Origin: Paraescarpia echinospica
Lineage: Eukaryota > Annelida > Polychaeta > Sabellida > Siboglinidae
Direction of reading: 5' to 3'
DNA: 64,000 bases
Assembly (NCBI GenBank): GCA_020002185.1
Contig: CM034541.1
Location: forward strand, 34,099,852 to 34,163,851
The notes beneath the pieces were generated by a model, which had not been told where the DNA came from, did not search any database, and was given only the letters and a program-made list of their open reading frames with translations. This document shows, piece by piece, positions 11,205 to 26,200 of the stretch. The translations under genes and the position numbers were made by a program. The stretch's first letter is position 1, and each line of letters starts with the position of its first letter.

Positions 11205-14200
11205 GTAGGAACACTTTTCTTATTTAGCACAGATTTTGACTGCTAGTGATGTTGTGTGCCTTATACTGGTGAACCAGTATTATTGTATGGTTTTGAAACT
11301 GTTTTTTATTCAGCCAAACCATTATTCCATACGATGTGTGTAAAATGTCAACTAATGAAGCTTGAATCTTCCCAAACAACATAAGTCACAGAATTTGAAC
11401 CAGAATACAAGGTGGATTCACAACAAGACTCATAAATCACAATGTAGTTCCATCCATGCTTGTTTGCTTAAAGCTCATTGGGATGTTCATCTCCTAGCCT
11501 CAGCAGCCTCTCCTTCCATCCTCCCTCCCTCCCTCTCCCAATTCCTCTCCTTTTCTCTCTCTCTCTCTCTCTCTGGATTGGCCTGGTGGTATATACAGTC
11601 CGTTGTTTTGTCATGCTTGATTGATGAGGCCTGTGTGGCTATAATTGTCTTAGTCGTACCCAGGGACTTCTGTCTGTGTTACCAGGGTTTCTGATGTGTT
11701 ACCTTTGGGATGAGATCCATCATACCATTCTCTCAGGTGTCGCAATTCATCTGCACACCATTCCAAAGGTGCCAAGTAGCATTGCACAACAGAAGAGAAA
11801 TATTTTACCCTTCTCACATCTACAGTGGCAAGATGGGTATTTTTGCAGCAAATCTGAAATCAGAATAATTTATTTTCTCAATGTTTACCCATTACTGCTG
11901 GCCTGGCCACCCAACACTGTCTGAGTCTGTCTAAATACCGCAGTCTGTCAATGTGCACCACTCACTAGGTGCTGTCACTGGTGTGCTACAAAATATTTCT
12001 GCTGGATTTGATTTTTTTGTGAAACATGGCGGCGATCACCAACAAGTCCATGTCTAGCAGGGCCTCACCCAGAGACCCGTCCACCCGTCATTTGGACGGG
12101 TAAAATTCGAAAATCGCGATTTTGGACGGGTGAAATTGATTGTGGACGGGTCCGCCAGGCCGGCGCTTCCATATCCGTCCATGCCGTATTTTTGCGCTGG
12201 ACAGCCCGCTCACGTCATTGAAACTGCCGCGAAGCCAGTTACAAAATTTACTGAGATTGGTTTTAAAAATCGACCACTCGGATCGCCTGGCCATCTGTTC
12301 GACACACGCTAGAAACCAATTAAGGCCTCGACTTGCTAGGGTAATTGTCACCTAACCGTTAGCGGTGGTTGTTTGAAAAGCAGGCAACACTTGCGTAGAC
12401 CAAATAATCAGGGCGGGGAGTTCCAATAAGCACTCGTCGATTGGACAGTTTAGTGAACTGATTGGGTGGTGTTATGCAGGCACCAATTGAGTGTATTGCT
12501 GTAATTATTAGTGCCTGAGAAGAACCCGCTCTTTCCGTTCCCAAACGATTTCCTAGACGTAATTGTAGCCGCATCAAAGGCACCGGCGACCACTAACAGA
12601 CAACAGTGACTATCACAATAACTAACTAGCATTACCACATCGGCCGCTGCGGCTGTTGGATCTGGCGCAAAACTATGACAAACCACCAGTCATGCAGTCC
12701 TTACATCGTTCAGTCCGCATTAAATGATACATATTTAATATCATTGGAACGACAACATAACATTCTTTACAATGGTATAAAGGTTTTAGAATAATTCCTT
12801 TATTTTACGAACTTGTCGTCAGTGATTTAGCGAAAATGCGCGCTAAGAATTTCATGCCGACGGCACGTCGCGAAGGTACGGTTTTCGCAAAAACACAGGT
12901 CGTGGCAAATCGAAAACCCACACTTGTAATCATATTTGGATCGTATGGTTTTTAATCAACCAACGAGGAGATGTGTTGGTGTTCACTGTTGCAGGGATGC
13001 CTACCATTACGGATTCTTCGTATTCATTACGGAAATTCACCTCAGATTACGGCATTACGGAAACTGCCGCCGTATTACTGGAATACAAATATCCGACTAC
13101 AGAAAATGATATACATTAAAGAATTGCTAAATCTATAAATACTGCTGCTCGAGATGCCCTGAAGATACTGTCTCATTCACTTGTTACAATTTATCAACAC
13201 ATATTTAATCCACTACAAGTTCTACAAAGTCAGTACGGTGACGTCATCCGTTGCTGTGCCAGTGTACAATGTTACAACTTTGACTGCCACCAGCCTGCTG
13301 ATGACTGCGTGGCACGTGGCATGTGGCACGTGAGCATATTATTACTATCAGTGTCATTAATGCGCGTCTAGACATTAATAAAATGTACAGGTGTAGAATT
13401 ATATATTATAAAAAATAAATGAAGATGGCGTTCGGTAGAACCATTAAATTACATTAAATAGTTATGGTTTTCTGAAAGTTATGGATATAATTATAAAATG
13501 TCTTAGAATAATATAAAATGAGTATTATAATTGCAATATAAAACTATCAATTTTTTATTAAAAGGTTTTTATTTGAATAGAACAATTTAACTTTGTCATT
13601 GATTGTTAGTAATAATTATAATGTTCCTGCTGTGTGTTGTAAATTTAGAAGCTCGTTGGATGATTATTGGCTATTCACTGGCGCTGTCTTTCTCACGGTG
13701 ATGCTCTACAAACGTAAACACTTGGACATGTCTAGCCATGCAGGCACTTTGACAGCTGTAATTAACACAATGTAACTTATTGGATGTTGCTAAGCAAGCA
13801 TCTCTTTGAAGTGCTAATGAAGATGTTAACTGCTGATAGAAGTTACAGTGTAGCACACAATAATTATGTTGAAACAAAGTATATCTACTTTTGATGATTA
13901 AATGAGCAACTTCCTGGATTCCCAGGCATCGTCAACAGGCTGGACTTGTCACTGTATCTACTTCAAAGAAAGGTTTGATTGGCAACCTTGTGGACCAGGG
14001 AGCGGGGCGGGATGCGACGGGGTCATTGTGGAAATTGTTTTTGTCAGGTAGGCAGCCCTGACTGTTGATGTTACACGAAATTGATGCCATCAGAGAAACA
14101 AAAGTTACGATCAGTTGAAGTGTAAACATGTCGGTTTACCTATGTTATCGCCCGATATACAACTTCGTGGATCACCGATGCCATTTGTCAGTTTTCCACT

Positions 14201-17200
14201 ATTCAAATTATGTATGTTGTGTGATAATTAAACATGATTTACAAGTGCGGAAACTAGATTTTGTTTGACGATGTCGCATCATTTTTGAACAGGATTGCAA
14301 TAATCAGCCTGCAGTGGAGCATTCAGGCTGAACGTATGGCGACTGCAAAATTTAGTTACGTCTGCGCTATTTTTAGGGCATTGCCGTGGTGAGTCCCGTT
14401 CATCGCGCGTTGTTTGGTCGCGTGTTGGGTGGTCAAAGGCATGGAGCTACGCGTCGCTTGCTAATTAAATTAATTAATGTCTTGACTGATTTATAGTTTA
14501 ACAACTGAAACATTCACAGCAACATGAATACACAATGTTTTAATTAATAACTGTAACTGATTACGGCCATTGCATGGCGACTTACCGGGTATTAAAAACA
14601 ATATTTGTCAATCTAATATTTTGTTTTAGAAATTAAACAAAATCGAACTGTAGTATTTCTAATATTATTATATGATACTTGTACAAAAAAAATCGAATGC
14701 TTTAAAATTCCAAATTCCAAGCTTCCATAGTCTATCACATTTTAATTGTATATAAAATTGGCATTCCACATTAAATATGTTTGCTAATTTCTTATAGTAT
14801 TGTTAATAATTTTGAAAATTGTGGCAATTAAATGTGTTCTAATGAAACAACTTATATGTGCTATATTGTAAGTGGCATTAAAATTATGGATCACATGCTT
14901 TGAAAAAAAAATTGTTCAAAGCATGTGATCGCATGCCCGTCTGCATGCCCGACTGCGCTTTGTAGCATGTCGGAAAAAATTTGGACTGGCAAAAATTTCA
15001 TCCTGGGTGAGGCCCTGATGTCTAGTAGATAGTAAACAGTTGTAAATTAATTGTTGAGATTTTAGATATGAAACTATTGTTTACATGCATCAAGAACACA
15101 CCAACAGTGAGTTGTACCTTGATTAAATTGAACCACTAGAATTTAGCCAAGTGGCTTAGTCTTTACTCTAAATCAGATTTTGAAGAGACTAATGACAGTT
15201 TTTTTGTCAGTAGCATCACATTTAGTATCATGCACTGCTATTTGATAGTTCTTCATTGATTCACTAGATGGAAATCTTGGTGCTTTGATCTCTGCCTAGC
15301 TTTTATTCAAGATGTGGCATGAAATTACAGCGATGACATTTTGTGTTTGAAGTTCGTGAGCTATCTTTGGAAAACACTTTAGCACTGGTGAGGCGCAGTG
15401 TGCATACATTACTGACTGTGCACCAGTAGTCACATTTAGTGATGTAACTGAAGTATTGTCGAGCTGGGTACATGCATACTAATGGTACATTGGTGCCACC
15501 CGTCTTTGGGCTGCCATGACACGTTATGCCTCTGCTTCCATGCACATTTCCCCTGGCACGAATGAACCCTACCCGGTAAAAAGCACTTTGGCTTTTTAGT
15601 GTTTCATCTAAAGACTCATACTTTCAACGTTCTTCCCAATGCATCGGATGCTAGGCGGGTTGGCAAGTTGTACCCAATGTTCACAAAACAGGTGGGTTGG
15701 TGACTGGCCAGGGGTTTGAACACAGTATCTGCTGATCACTAGGCAAGCACCGAGTCACAATTAGTACTAACTGGATCATATTTTTCTGAAAAGGTGGGGT
15801 GAGTGCTATTTCTGTGCACTGAGCTTCTGGTAGTAGAACTACAGTATCGATTTTAGTTCACCCGCATTTGTCTTGACACAAGATACGTGATGTGACGCAC
15901 CAGGGTCCAAGACTATGGTGAATGTCACGTATGAATGCTGTGTAATTGAACTGTTATGTTGGCATCATAGTACATGTACACCTCTGTCATTGTTCTGTGA
16001 GTATCTCTGTACTTCATGTCATGTCCATTAGAGGTCTATTGTAGAGCGAATGTGCCCAATGCCACGCTGTTATTGCACCAGTCGCAGTAGCTCGTGCTAA
16101 GTTGGCTGGGATAATGTTACTGGTGTAATATGGGGTGCTGCAGCGTGGGACACTTGTCAGTCAGGTGGGAGAAGGACAAGTCATTATTTCGCTTTCGGGG
16201 TGATGGCAGGGGAATATAATCCAGTGGTTTTAAGATGTTTAAAATGTTAACATATATTATATATTTATATATATATACGCTAGCTCCGAGTAGCTCAACG
16301 TTAGTTAAATAAGCTCGGTAAGACTCAACAATATCAGGTCGGAGACAGGATCATACTTACAACATTACTGGCTTCAAGTTATGACCGTCCCATCATCCAG
16401 GATTTGATTATAACTGTTAGTGTGCATTCTGCAGTACTTACTGCCAGGTTACTGTTCACTGTTAATGGATCTAGGTACTCTAGAGATGGCTTCATTGCCA
16501 GTGACAGAGTCAGTTGGGATGGTAGAATGGGGTAGAGATTAGGACAGGGCCTTTACATCTTGCACAAATGGCCACTCATCTAATCAACCTTGGCCTAGAT
16601 GCCATTGAAACACACTGCTGATGTATGAAATGTGTTACTTGTATGAGTTTACTGTCATCAAATAATAACATTATGATGTTTGATCAATAGATATGTGGAT
16701 TCATCTTACAAATAACCTTTGCTTCAGCTTGCCATAAGCACAAGGGTCTCTTGATTGTAATGTTTGCTTCAGTTGTACCTTCTGATTCATAGACCTGTAT
16801 ATTGTGCAACTGCGATGGCTGGGGTTTGCCTGACTGTTGATCAGTGGTGGTCAGTCCTTCCGCTTGAGAAAAAGTGTACTGCTTGAGGGAATAAATGTTC
16901 TGTTTGGGAACCTATATATACGGGTGCATTGTGATGATTTTACGGGGATCTTCTGGGGGATGCTTTTGGAGGTCTGAAGTGGGTGGAGTTTGACGTTATT
17001 ACTATTACCGGTAGTGAGCCTCATCTGATATAATTCAGGAAAGGTTGGAGCTATGAAAGACAAACATGCAGTGCTTTGACTCAAGATTTAATCCTAGTGA
17101 CATGGTTGACATCACTAGCTTCGTTCTTTTGTATTATTTAGCAGTCATTCTACCACTCGCCCATTGTGTGAAACAAATAAGGCAGTATTTAGTTATTTTG

Positions 17201-20200
17201 TTTTTCAGTTTTATTGTTCACGAAATGGTACATTCAGTGAAACAAAATATACTGTCGGTAATCAGCCATTCATTTACTTTAGCTAAAAACAGTATTCGAT
17301 ATATATATATATATATAATACAATGTTCGCGCTACCACCAATTAAGTATACTGCAGAAAAGGACCAATAACATACAAAATGTGAAAAGATAGGTGTCATA
17401 TAACGCCAACTTTAAAGTGGGTCACCAATGATGAGAGTGTTCTCTAAGAACCTTTATAATGACTGCATGATAATATTCTAAACAAGATGTGTGGCCTGGT
17501 AATATCGCCCATATGATTTAACATGGCAAAACACAAAGTTACGATGTGGCTTTACAGCAAACATGCAATACTAATGGAGATGTGGGTGGATAAACAAACA
17601 GAGAATGAACTGTTTTATAATAATATAGATATTATGAAATGCACCATTTCACCAATCTGGATAATCAACAATTTCGCTGAGACATGAGGTAAAACGGAAT
17701 AAGAATATAAGGCTTTACACATGGATATCAACAATACAGGCACACTCTAGGGCCACGAACCAAATCTCATATCACAATGTCTGTAAAACATGTTATAATA
17801 AAAGTCATAATTAAAAAATAATAGGTCGCAATACCATTGGGAGGAGACTTACTGTATAATAACTAAAGAAAAACACAAGAAAATGTACAAACCTAAGTCG
17901 GCATTCAAAAGTGGTGCCACTTAGTGGTTAAAAAATGAATTGTGGTCAACGAACCGTCCTTGATATAAATAAACCAACAATTATCTTAAGTGTACTGTAA
18001 AATTTAGTTTTTAAGCAGTTATTATAATTTGGTGTGGTAAGTTTTTTAATGTGCCCTATTAGACAAGTTATCTTTCAGAAATACAGCGCCATTGCTGAAC
18101 ATGTTTATTTTCTAAATAATCAATGATTTAAGAACAAGATATGAAAAATACGTTTAAATGTCAATATTATGTTTGTTGCATTAATATCAATCACGTAAAA
18201 TAGTTCAAAGAGTGAGAACCTCTACAACAGTCTACAATGGAAACGATTAATCTCATACATCCACTTAATATACAGTTGATGGACCTGAAAATTGCATAAC
18301 CGTACGACATTCTTAATTACAGTTACATTCATGGACATTCCTATTAACACAAAGTTGTTAGTAATGGTCTATCCAGAAGCCATACGTCTCTGCTAACGTA
18401 TCAACGTAGTATATTCTAAATGGAACACAGTGTATTGTCGTTTGAGCATCTGTTGTCACCTGTTATAGATTAAGAAAATAAGTCATTGTCTTAACAGAGC
18501 TGGGGTCGATTACACACTCATGATTACAATTATGATTACACTGCCTTGGGAAAAGTCGATTACGATTACACACTTGGAAAAAAATTGATTACAATTACAG
18601 TTCTCCGATTATGATTACATTTTTTAGGATCAGTCTTAATTCCTCAATTTTTATAGCATGTATGATGTGCTAAGTTTATGTCGTACAATAAAAATTTAAC
18701 CAGATATACATGTGTGTAATCAAATATGTTGTAAAAAGTTCTGTACATCGTGTTGTACCCGGTACTTGCACATATCTGACGGTATGTACAAAACAGATTG
18801 ACCTGTGAATTTGGTGATGAATAATATAATGTAGAGCATATTTAATATGTGCACATGCATAATCAGGATTAGTGACTAATTATTAACGATTTAGTTAACA
18901 CCTTCCTACTTCACAGGACTGCATGAAGATAATGCCAATTACTGACCAGTGCACCAGAGTTTCTGTGATTATTGACTTACAAAAGGTTTCTATTCACGAA
19001 TGGTTGCATGCAGTGTTTCCCCTGGGTAAAATTATGAGCGAGGTGGTAGAACGTTGTGGGAACATGTATTATATATTTAGCACAACGATATCTTACAAAT
19101 CACATTCCAATTCCTAAAAAAACCCGACATAGAGCATTAATAATAATAATAATAATATTTATTTTTTATAGAGCGCAATTTCCAATAAAATGCTCAGAGT
19201 GCTGTACAAGAAGCTAATATCATAAAACATTAAAATTTAGCAAAGGTATGTGCACAATAGATATAAAATACAAATTTAATATAATAATTATAAAAACAGA
19301 ACAATTTTATTTAATTCACTAAAAATAGATAAATAAATATGTATATATATATATAAAGCTGTTATTTAAACATTATTAAGATATATAAGATACTTTATGT
19401 ATATATAGAATAAATAATAGATATAATATTTACATATATGCAATCATGGGTAGATAAATAAAATATAAGTTTAGGAGTAAAATGTCAAAGAAAGTAAAAT
19501 GTCAACAGTATTCCGCTTTGAACATGTGCGTTTTCAAAGTCCGTTTAAACAGTGTTAGGTTTCCACTACATTTTATGTGAAACGGCAGCAGATTCCATAA
19601 TCGAGGTCCTATCACTTCGAATGCACGATCACCAAAACTAACAAGCTTCGTTCGCGGCACGTGTAGCAGATATTGTTGGGACGAACGTGTGCGCCCTGCA
19701 GAGCACTGTCTCTTCAGCATGTTCTCCAGGTACAATGGTCCGGTGCCGTTCAGACATCGATACACATGCATAAGAATCTTGAATTCGATTCGACATTTCA
19801 CAGGTAGCCAGTGCAGTTCTTTCAGGATTGGGGTAATGTGATCTCGGCGAGGTGTAAGAGTAATGATTCTTGCTGCCATGTTTTGAATGCGTTGGAGTTT
19901 ATTCAAATGTTCAAGTGGTAGTCCAGCAAGCAGCGCATTCCCATAATCCAGTCTGAATGATAGTCCACCCAGACGATTTCAGTGATTGCATAATTATGTG
20001 TGACACGATCGGAAGAAGTTCATCAATTGATTCCCTCACTAGCCAAGTCGGTGCTGGGTCAAGGTCGTACGATTTTGGTGGTGCGTCCATGACGATTTTC
20101 TTTATACATTCTGTTGTTGGCATGGAGAACAATGGCAGTTCACATGTGCAGTGGTTGTCTAGCGTTCTAGCATTAGTACTCGGCAACTCGCTACGGATAT

Positions 20201-23200
20201 GACTTGTCTTCTCAGCGAAGAACGTTGCGAATCTCTCCGCCAATTCAGATTGCGAGTCATGTGTCGGAAGCTCTGTGTTATTATCTCTGTGAAGAAGAGT
20301 TCGCAGCAGCAAACAACTGTTTCTGGTCATTTCCAATGTCCCGCATTTTTTCGGAATAGAAAATAGTCTTGGCATGTAGCAGCATATCATTTACCAGCTT
20401 GCATTGTTCACGAAACATTTGTAGATGAACTTCCAGTTTGGATTTCCGCCATGTTCGTTCTCGCCGCCTTCTCTCTTGTTTGGCATCGCGCATATCATCG
20501 TTATACCAGGCTGTATCTGGTCTCAGTCGGACACACTTTTCTAGCAAAGGGGCGTGTGTATCAACGAGATTCATAAGAGTAGCGTCGTAGAGGCTGACCA
20601 ATTCATCAACACTTAGTGACTCGAGATCTTCAGGTCGAAACACGGGAATGTCTTTTCAAAATATATCCGCATTTATTGCGCGTAACTTCCGATATTTTGT
20701 TTTCGTAAGTGCCGCACGATTTCTAGCAGCACTGATGGTGAGGTTAACAGCAGAGTGGTCTGAGAGTCCTATGTCTGTGATAACGACATTGCGAATGAGG
20801 TGTTCGTCCGTGCAGCGAGTCAGTAGCACATCCAGCGTATGTCCCTTCCTATGGGTGGATCCATGCACGTGCATCGTCATACCTGTCGACTGGAGAGAAC
20901 TTGTGAGTCGTCTTGCGTCTGGATCCGAGTTATCATCCAGATGGAAGTTGAGATCTCCAATGACAATGAATGGACCAGGTCGTAATAAATGTTGGTCGAT
21001 GAAGTGACCCCATTCCTCGAAAAAGGCCGATGTTGTTAGGCCGTTTTTCGAAGATGGAGGCGGGCGGTACACAACGACAATGCGCAGACATGACTTACAG
21101 GTTTTCAGTATACATTCAATATGCTCGAACGTCCGAAACACTTCAGTGATCCGTTTTCGTACGTTTAGTCCGGATTTGTGGATGATAGCAACACCACCAC
21201 CTTTACCAACTGGACGTGGCGTGTCTTTAATTGTATATCCAGTTGGTGTGAGTTCTTTTCTGACGCAAGCGTCAGTCGATGGCTTTAACCAGGTTTCACA
21301 TAGCGCCATAATATCCACATTGTTTTCGAGAATATGGTCTGAGATAGCCAATGTCTTATTTCGACAGGATTGAGCGTTTATATAACATATGTCGACGCCA
21401 GCTTCTCGAAGATCCGGCGATGATGACGATATCAGTGGTACACGTGTAATGTTGACACTGTTGGCGCCAGAGAGTGCAGATTTATCAAAGTTCCTGCCGA
21501 ATGTAGTTACTGTCGGAATCAAACAATAGTGCTTAATCCCCGCTGTTGTTCCTCGGTGGGTTTTTGGCACGGAACAAATCTTTAATGACCGAAGCGTTTG
21601 TAGAGTCTTCAGTGGAATCGTTTGTTTTGTCCTCAATGCAATGAGCCCGATGGCCCGCAGTTCTTGACCGGTGAAAGCCAGCATGTTTACACTCTGTTAA
21701 GTGTCAACACTGATTTAACAATGGGAATGTGATACAATGTTCCTACCCAAGTTTAGTCATGCAGCAAATTGTCACATTGCACAACACGGCATAAATGCTG
21801 TTGAATCGGCAGACCCTTTGTAAAGGACGCGCAACGATGACTTAAACATGTTTGGTGACCTGCATCGACGTTTGGCAGGCGTGTCTGATATACAGCGTCA
21901 CGGTTGAAAAGATAGAAGCACTGCAGCTTTAAAACACTAAAATCGCACAAAATAAGTACAATCCGTGTAATATCGGTGAACCATCGTACCGTCCAAGAGT
22001 TCATGTATAACGTAGAACTAAATTCTCCACGCACATATAAGAATAGCTATAGATAATTATGTAAAGACACGAGACGATCTGTATGGCGGCAGCACAAAGC
22101 GCACACCCATTACCAGTCCATTAGGTTGAATAGAGTTGTGGGAACTTGTTTCAAATCCGGACCCGCCTCGATTTCGTCGGTATAACTTGAGTTTTGTCTA
22201 ACTTTTATACTTCATTGAGATAGTTCCATCATTCAAGATTGTCCTAGGCATATTTATCTTAAATTAAGAGTATTGCATCTCATGCCCATTTGAGGCGTAA
22301 ATAGCGCCCCGATTTGTATCAACATGTGCTGATATATCACTCATTTTACATGATCTGTGTGGTAACGCACGGCTGCAGCGGTGCAGACTAGCGCAACCCA
22401 GGTCGCTATTTGGGCGGTAAAAGGGTCCAGATTCGATACAAGTGCTGACTAGGATGCACATTTTTGTTTGGGCTTCAAAAGGGTCCGGATTCTACGACTA
22501 GTGGCGTAGTGCCATCAGCCTGCACGGTTTTTATTCCCACCACCATCATAAACTAGAAATTCAACATCACGCAAAATATTTCGTAATTCAGCTACCGTTT
22601 TCTTTGGTTTTTTTTCACCTCCGAGTTCCACATGTCTCCCAAACGCAGTTACCGTTTGGGTGCCATGTTACATGAATGTCTACATTTGTAGTATGTCGAA
22701 ACTCTGCAAGATGTCACCATTGGAGACACCGGGGATCCCGCGGGAATATTCCGTGATTGGACAACTGACAAGTGATGTCATTCACATTGTCCAATGGAGT
22801 TAATTCCAAGAGATGTATCCTAACCAGCCCTGGGCGACTAAACGATGTTGCTTCAAATCTGTGATTTTGCAGGAATATAAGTGACTTTGTGGTGTCATTT
22901 CATGCCGCTTGCCGATGCTGAATATATTGCGAAAGAACAAAAAAATGGGTGCATGAAATAGCTACGAGGCGGCAATTTTGGCATATTTAGGGCGAGGCGG
23001 CATAGAAAAATGGTGAGGCGGCCCGCCACGCTTGTCACATACCAGGGGAAACACTGCATGGCATGCATACATGTATGTATATATATATATACAGTGTATA
23101 TATATATATATATACAGTGTATATATATATATATATACTAGAATCAAAAGTATTATGACATGTTTAATCACTGTTTGAAAAAATATATTAGGTGTAATCA

Positions 23201-26200
23201 TGTGTAATCATGTGTAATCGAGTCTGATTACACGATTACAGATCACGATTACGAATACACTGCCTTAAAAAAGTTGATTATGATTACAACTATGGGTGTA
23301 ATCGATTATAATTGATTACAATTACAACTGTGAGTGTAATCGATTACAGTTGGTTATGGTTACAATTGTAATAGACCCCAGCCCTGGTTATAGCTGGCCC
23401 CGAAGAGATCTGGTTGGATTGTCCCATTTTACCTTGAAAAAAATATATGACAGCAGAAGAATCCCAACTGATTTATTAAGATCCGTTTTTGTAGCAATAC
23501 CAAAGAAACGAGCCGGAAATTGCTGAAGAACAATGTGGATTTGTAGAAGATAAAGGTACAAGCAAAGAAAATGTACATCCTACGAACACTGATTGAGAGA
23601 GCACTGGAAGAGCAGAAAGATCTGTATGTATGTTTTAATGATTACACAAAGGCATCTGACAGAGTTCGTCATGAAGAAATCATATCAATGCTGGAAAGTT
23701 TGAACATCGATGGGAAAGATCTGAAAGTTGTGAGAAATCTGTACTGGGAACAAACAGCAGCAATACGAATAGAAAATTACATCAGTAAATTTCAAAAAAT
23801 AAAACGTGGTGTAAGACAAGGGTGTGTCCTATCACCGGATCTCTTTTCACTATACAGTGAGATCATCTTACGCACATTAGATGATATGCCAGGTATTCAA
23901 GTAAAGGGATACAACATGAATCATTTACGATATGCAAACGACATGGTACTGATTGCTGAGAACGAAATAGATCTACAACAGATGCTAAATACAGTAATAA
24001 GGGAAAGTGAGAAAAAATGTCTGTCTCTGAACAAAAAGAAAACAGAAACCATGGTCATCTCAAAGAAACATTACACTCCAGCATGCAGCATGGTAGCATA
24101 TGGGACTGTTTTGACGCAAATCTGAATGTTTAACTATTTTGGATCACTAATAACATCCGACGGTCGATGCAACGATGAGATCAAGAGATGAATTGCGCAG
24201 GCCAAAACAACTTTTCACAACATGACAAACATTTTAACAAACAAAAATATATCAATTGAAGTGAAAAAATGTGTACTGCAATGCTACATAGAGCCCATAC
24301 TGCTATATGGATGTGAATCCTGGACAATAACCAAAAGATCACAAAAAACCATAAAAGCCATTGAAATGTGGTTCTTAAGAAGAATGCTGCGAGTGCCATG
24401 GACTGCAAAGCAAAGCAATGAAGTCATCCTTAGGACAGCCAAATCAAAAAGAAAGATCATCAACAAAGTTAGAACACAACAAGCACGATTTATAGGCCAT
24501 GTCATGAGAAAGAAAAAGTTAGAACAAATAGTAACAACAGGAAAGATAGAAGGAAAAAGATCCAGAGGACGGCAGAGAATAAAAATTATGTATAGTCTCT
24601 CAACATGGTGAGGAAGGAGCTCAACAGAACTGCTACAAACTACAAACGACCGTGCAGTTTGGAGGGCCATGATCGCCAACACCTGTGACAGACATGGCAC
24701 ATAGAAGAAGAAGAAGAAGAACTGATTTAACTTATTTAACATATTTAATTAATTAATTTATTTATTTAACCGATATAACTATTATTACTATTTTTTTATA
24801 TTGCATGTACATTTGTTTTAATATGCTGCTCTACACTCCAAATGAATTTCCCTCCCAAGGGACATTAAAGTATTGTGATTGTGGTTAGAAAATGTATTTG
24901 ACTTTTTTCAGCCATGGATACACCCCGTTTCGATGGTAACGAACTGTTCGCCATTTTGAGAAAATGTTAGCAATTTGGCAGAGTGCCATTCTTTATTGAA
25001 CATGCAGAGCATTTGTTAAAATGTGTTTTTATTTTTAAATAATTTGTTTGTAAAGTGCAGAAAAACTTTGTTTTTGGCAACAAATACTGGTTTATCTTTC
25101 AAACTGTTGATTACTTAAAAAAGTATTGGTCATTGCACAGAGTCAAGTATGCTGAATGCAACATTCAAAACCTTATATGGATAACATCACTCCCAGAGAT
25201 GTCCTTTTTTTCAAACGCAGACATTTTTGAAATGTTTTTGAAAAAAATACAGGCAGATTGCATAATGGATTTGTTTACTTTACTTAATATCAACACGCTT
25301 AATCCATGAATAAAGTCATTTAGAGATATGTAATTGTTATAAAAAATTAAACGTATTGACAGCGAACATACAAACGTATCATAATCTGGTAGAAAACCAT
25401 TTTTAGTATTTTTGTCAAGAAGCACTATAAAAAATAAAATGAATACAATTTTATAATATTCACCAATTTAAACAATACTAAACATAGTTAAGAATTACTT
25501 TTATTTGATCAGGAACCAGCAGTCGGAGAACGGTGGGGTGAAAGTAATGTCAACAAAACAACTTTGTTCTGACAATGCCAGCGATAAACATAAAACGAGG
25601 GAGCATACCTCGAGTGATGAGTAGTCATAGTTGACAGGGAAGGCGAGAGCAGTGACAGGCACAACTTCATGAGGAACGTGTTGTGCTTCCTATCATAGGT
25701 CTCCTTGACTGTTGAACTTGACAAACATCAGGTAGATGGTGGCGATGGAACATGATATGAAGACAATCTTCATTGTTGTGTTGTATACTGAGGAGATATG
25801 TGTCCATGTCAGTAGATCCAGGTATCGTTTCATGAAGACTATTGCAAACATGATCTGAGATTTTCCCGAGATGCCTAAGAAGGAGGTATTGTTGTATAGC
25901 GCGGTGCTTTAAAAGTGAATTTACCAAAACATTTCAAATAAATTGATTTTGTCATGAAATTCATGTACAAAGAACAGTGTCAGTTCCAGTGTTTATACTG
26001 TTATAGATTATTACTAGCCATGACAAATGCATAACTGTATAGACGTTGGTTTGTACTTTGACCCACTTGCAGAATCCAGCAATTGAGTGTGCCACTACAG
26101 AATGATTCAGCAAATCTTCAAATGATACCTGTTTCAACGTTCTGCAGTGGAACAAGTTAACTAACTGCTAATTATAGACACTTGTTTCACGACGTGCACA

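Larger units (their letters stand above)
19136..21690 (-). mobile_element. L2/CR1-like LINE with internal deletion of the RT core
   Basis: Minus-strand non-LTR element. The 3' end is a (TAA)n tail with the 'tagagcgcaatttccaataa' type 3' UTR (19136-19210), common to L2-like families. Reading 5' to 3': endonuclease (21684-20656), connector (20643-20281), RT start (20390-19950), then an abrupt jump to the extreme RT C-terminus (19930-19502). Confidence 0.85.
19011..23056. mobile_element. hAT-like element, family 2, copy 2, with LINE insertion
   Basis: Begins CAGTGTTTCCCCTGGG at 19011 and ends with the inverse of the same 15-mer at 23056. Flanks gttgcatg (left) and atggcatg (right, one base in) match at 6 of 8 positions, a plausible eroded target duplication. 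The right 560 bp matches 1-586. An L2/CR1-like LINE occupies 19136-21690. No transposase seen. Confidence 0.65.
18495..23386. mobile_element. hAT-like element, family 3 (GATTACA-rich ends), carrying nested insertions
   Basis: Left end CAGAGCTGGGGTCGATTACA at 18495 and right end, inverted, CAGGGCTGGGGTCTATTACA at 23386 are near-identical termini. Both arms (18510-18620 and 23190-23375) are packed with 'gattac' iterations in both orientations, as in hAT subterminal repeats. The interior holds the family-2 element at 19011-23056. I did not find a clean 8-bp target duplication (flanks tgtcttaa and gttatagc), so the ends may belong to two copies; the matching termini still favour one element. Confidence 0.6.

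Noticed and set aside
25055..25309. 84-codon + frame in an AT-rich intron
   Set aside because: No recognisable motif, no splice context, composition like surrounding intron.
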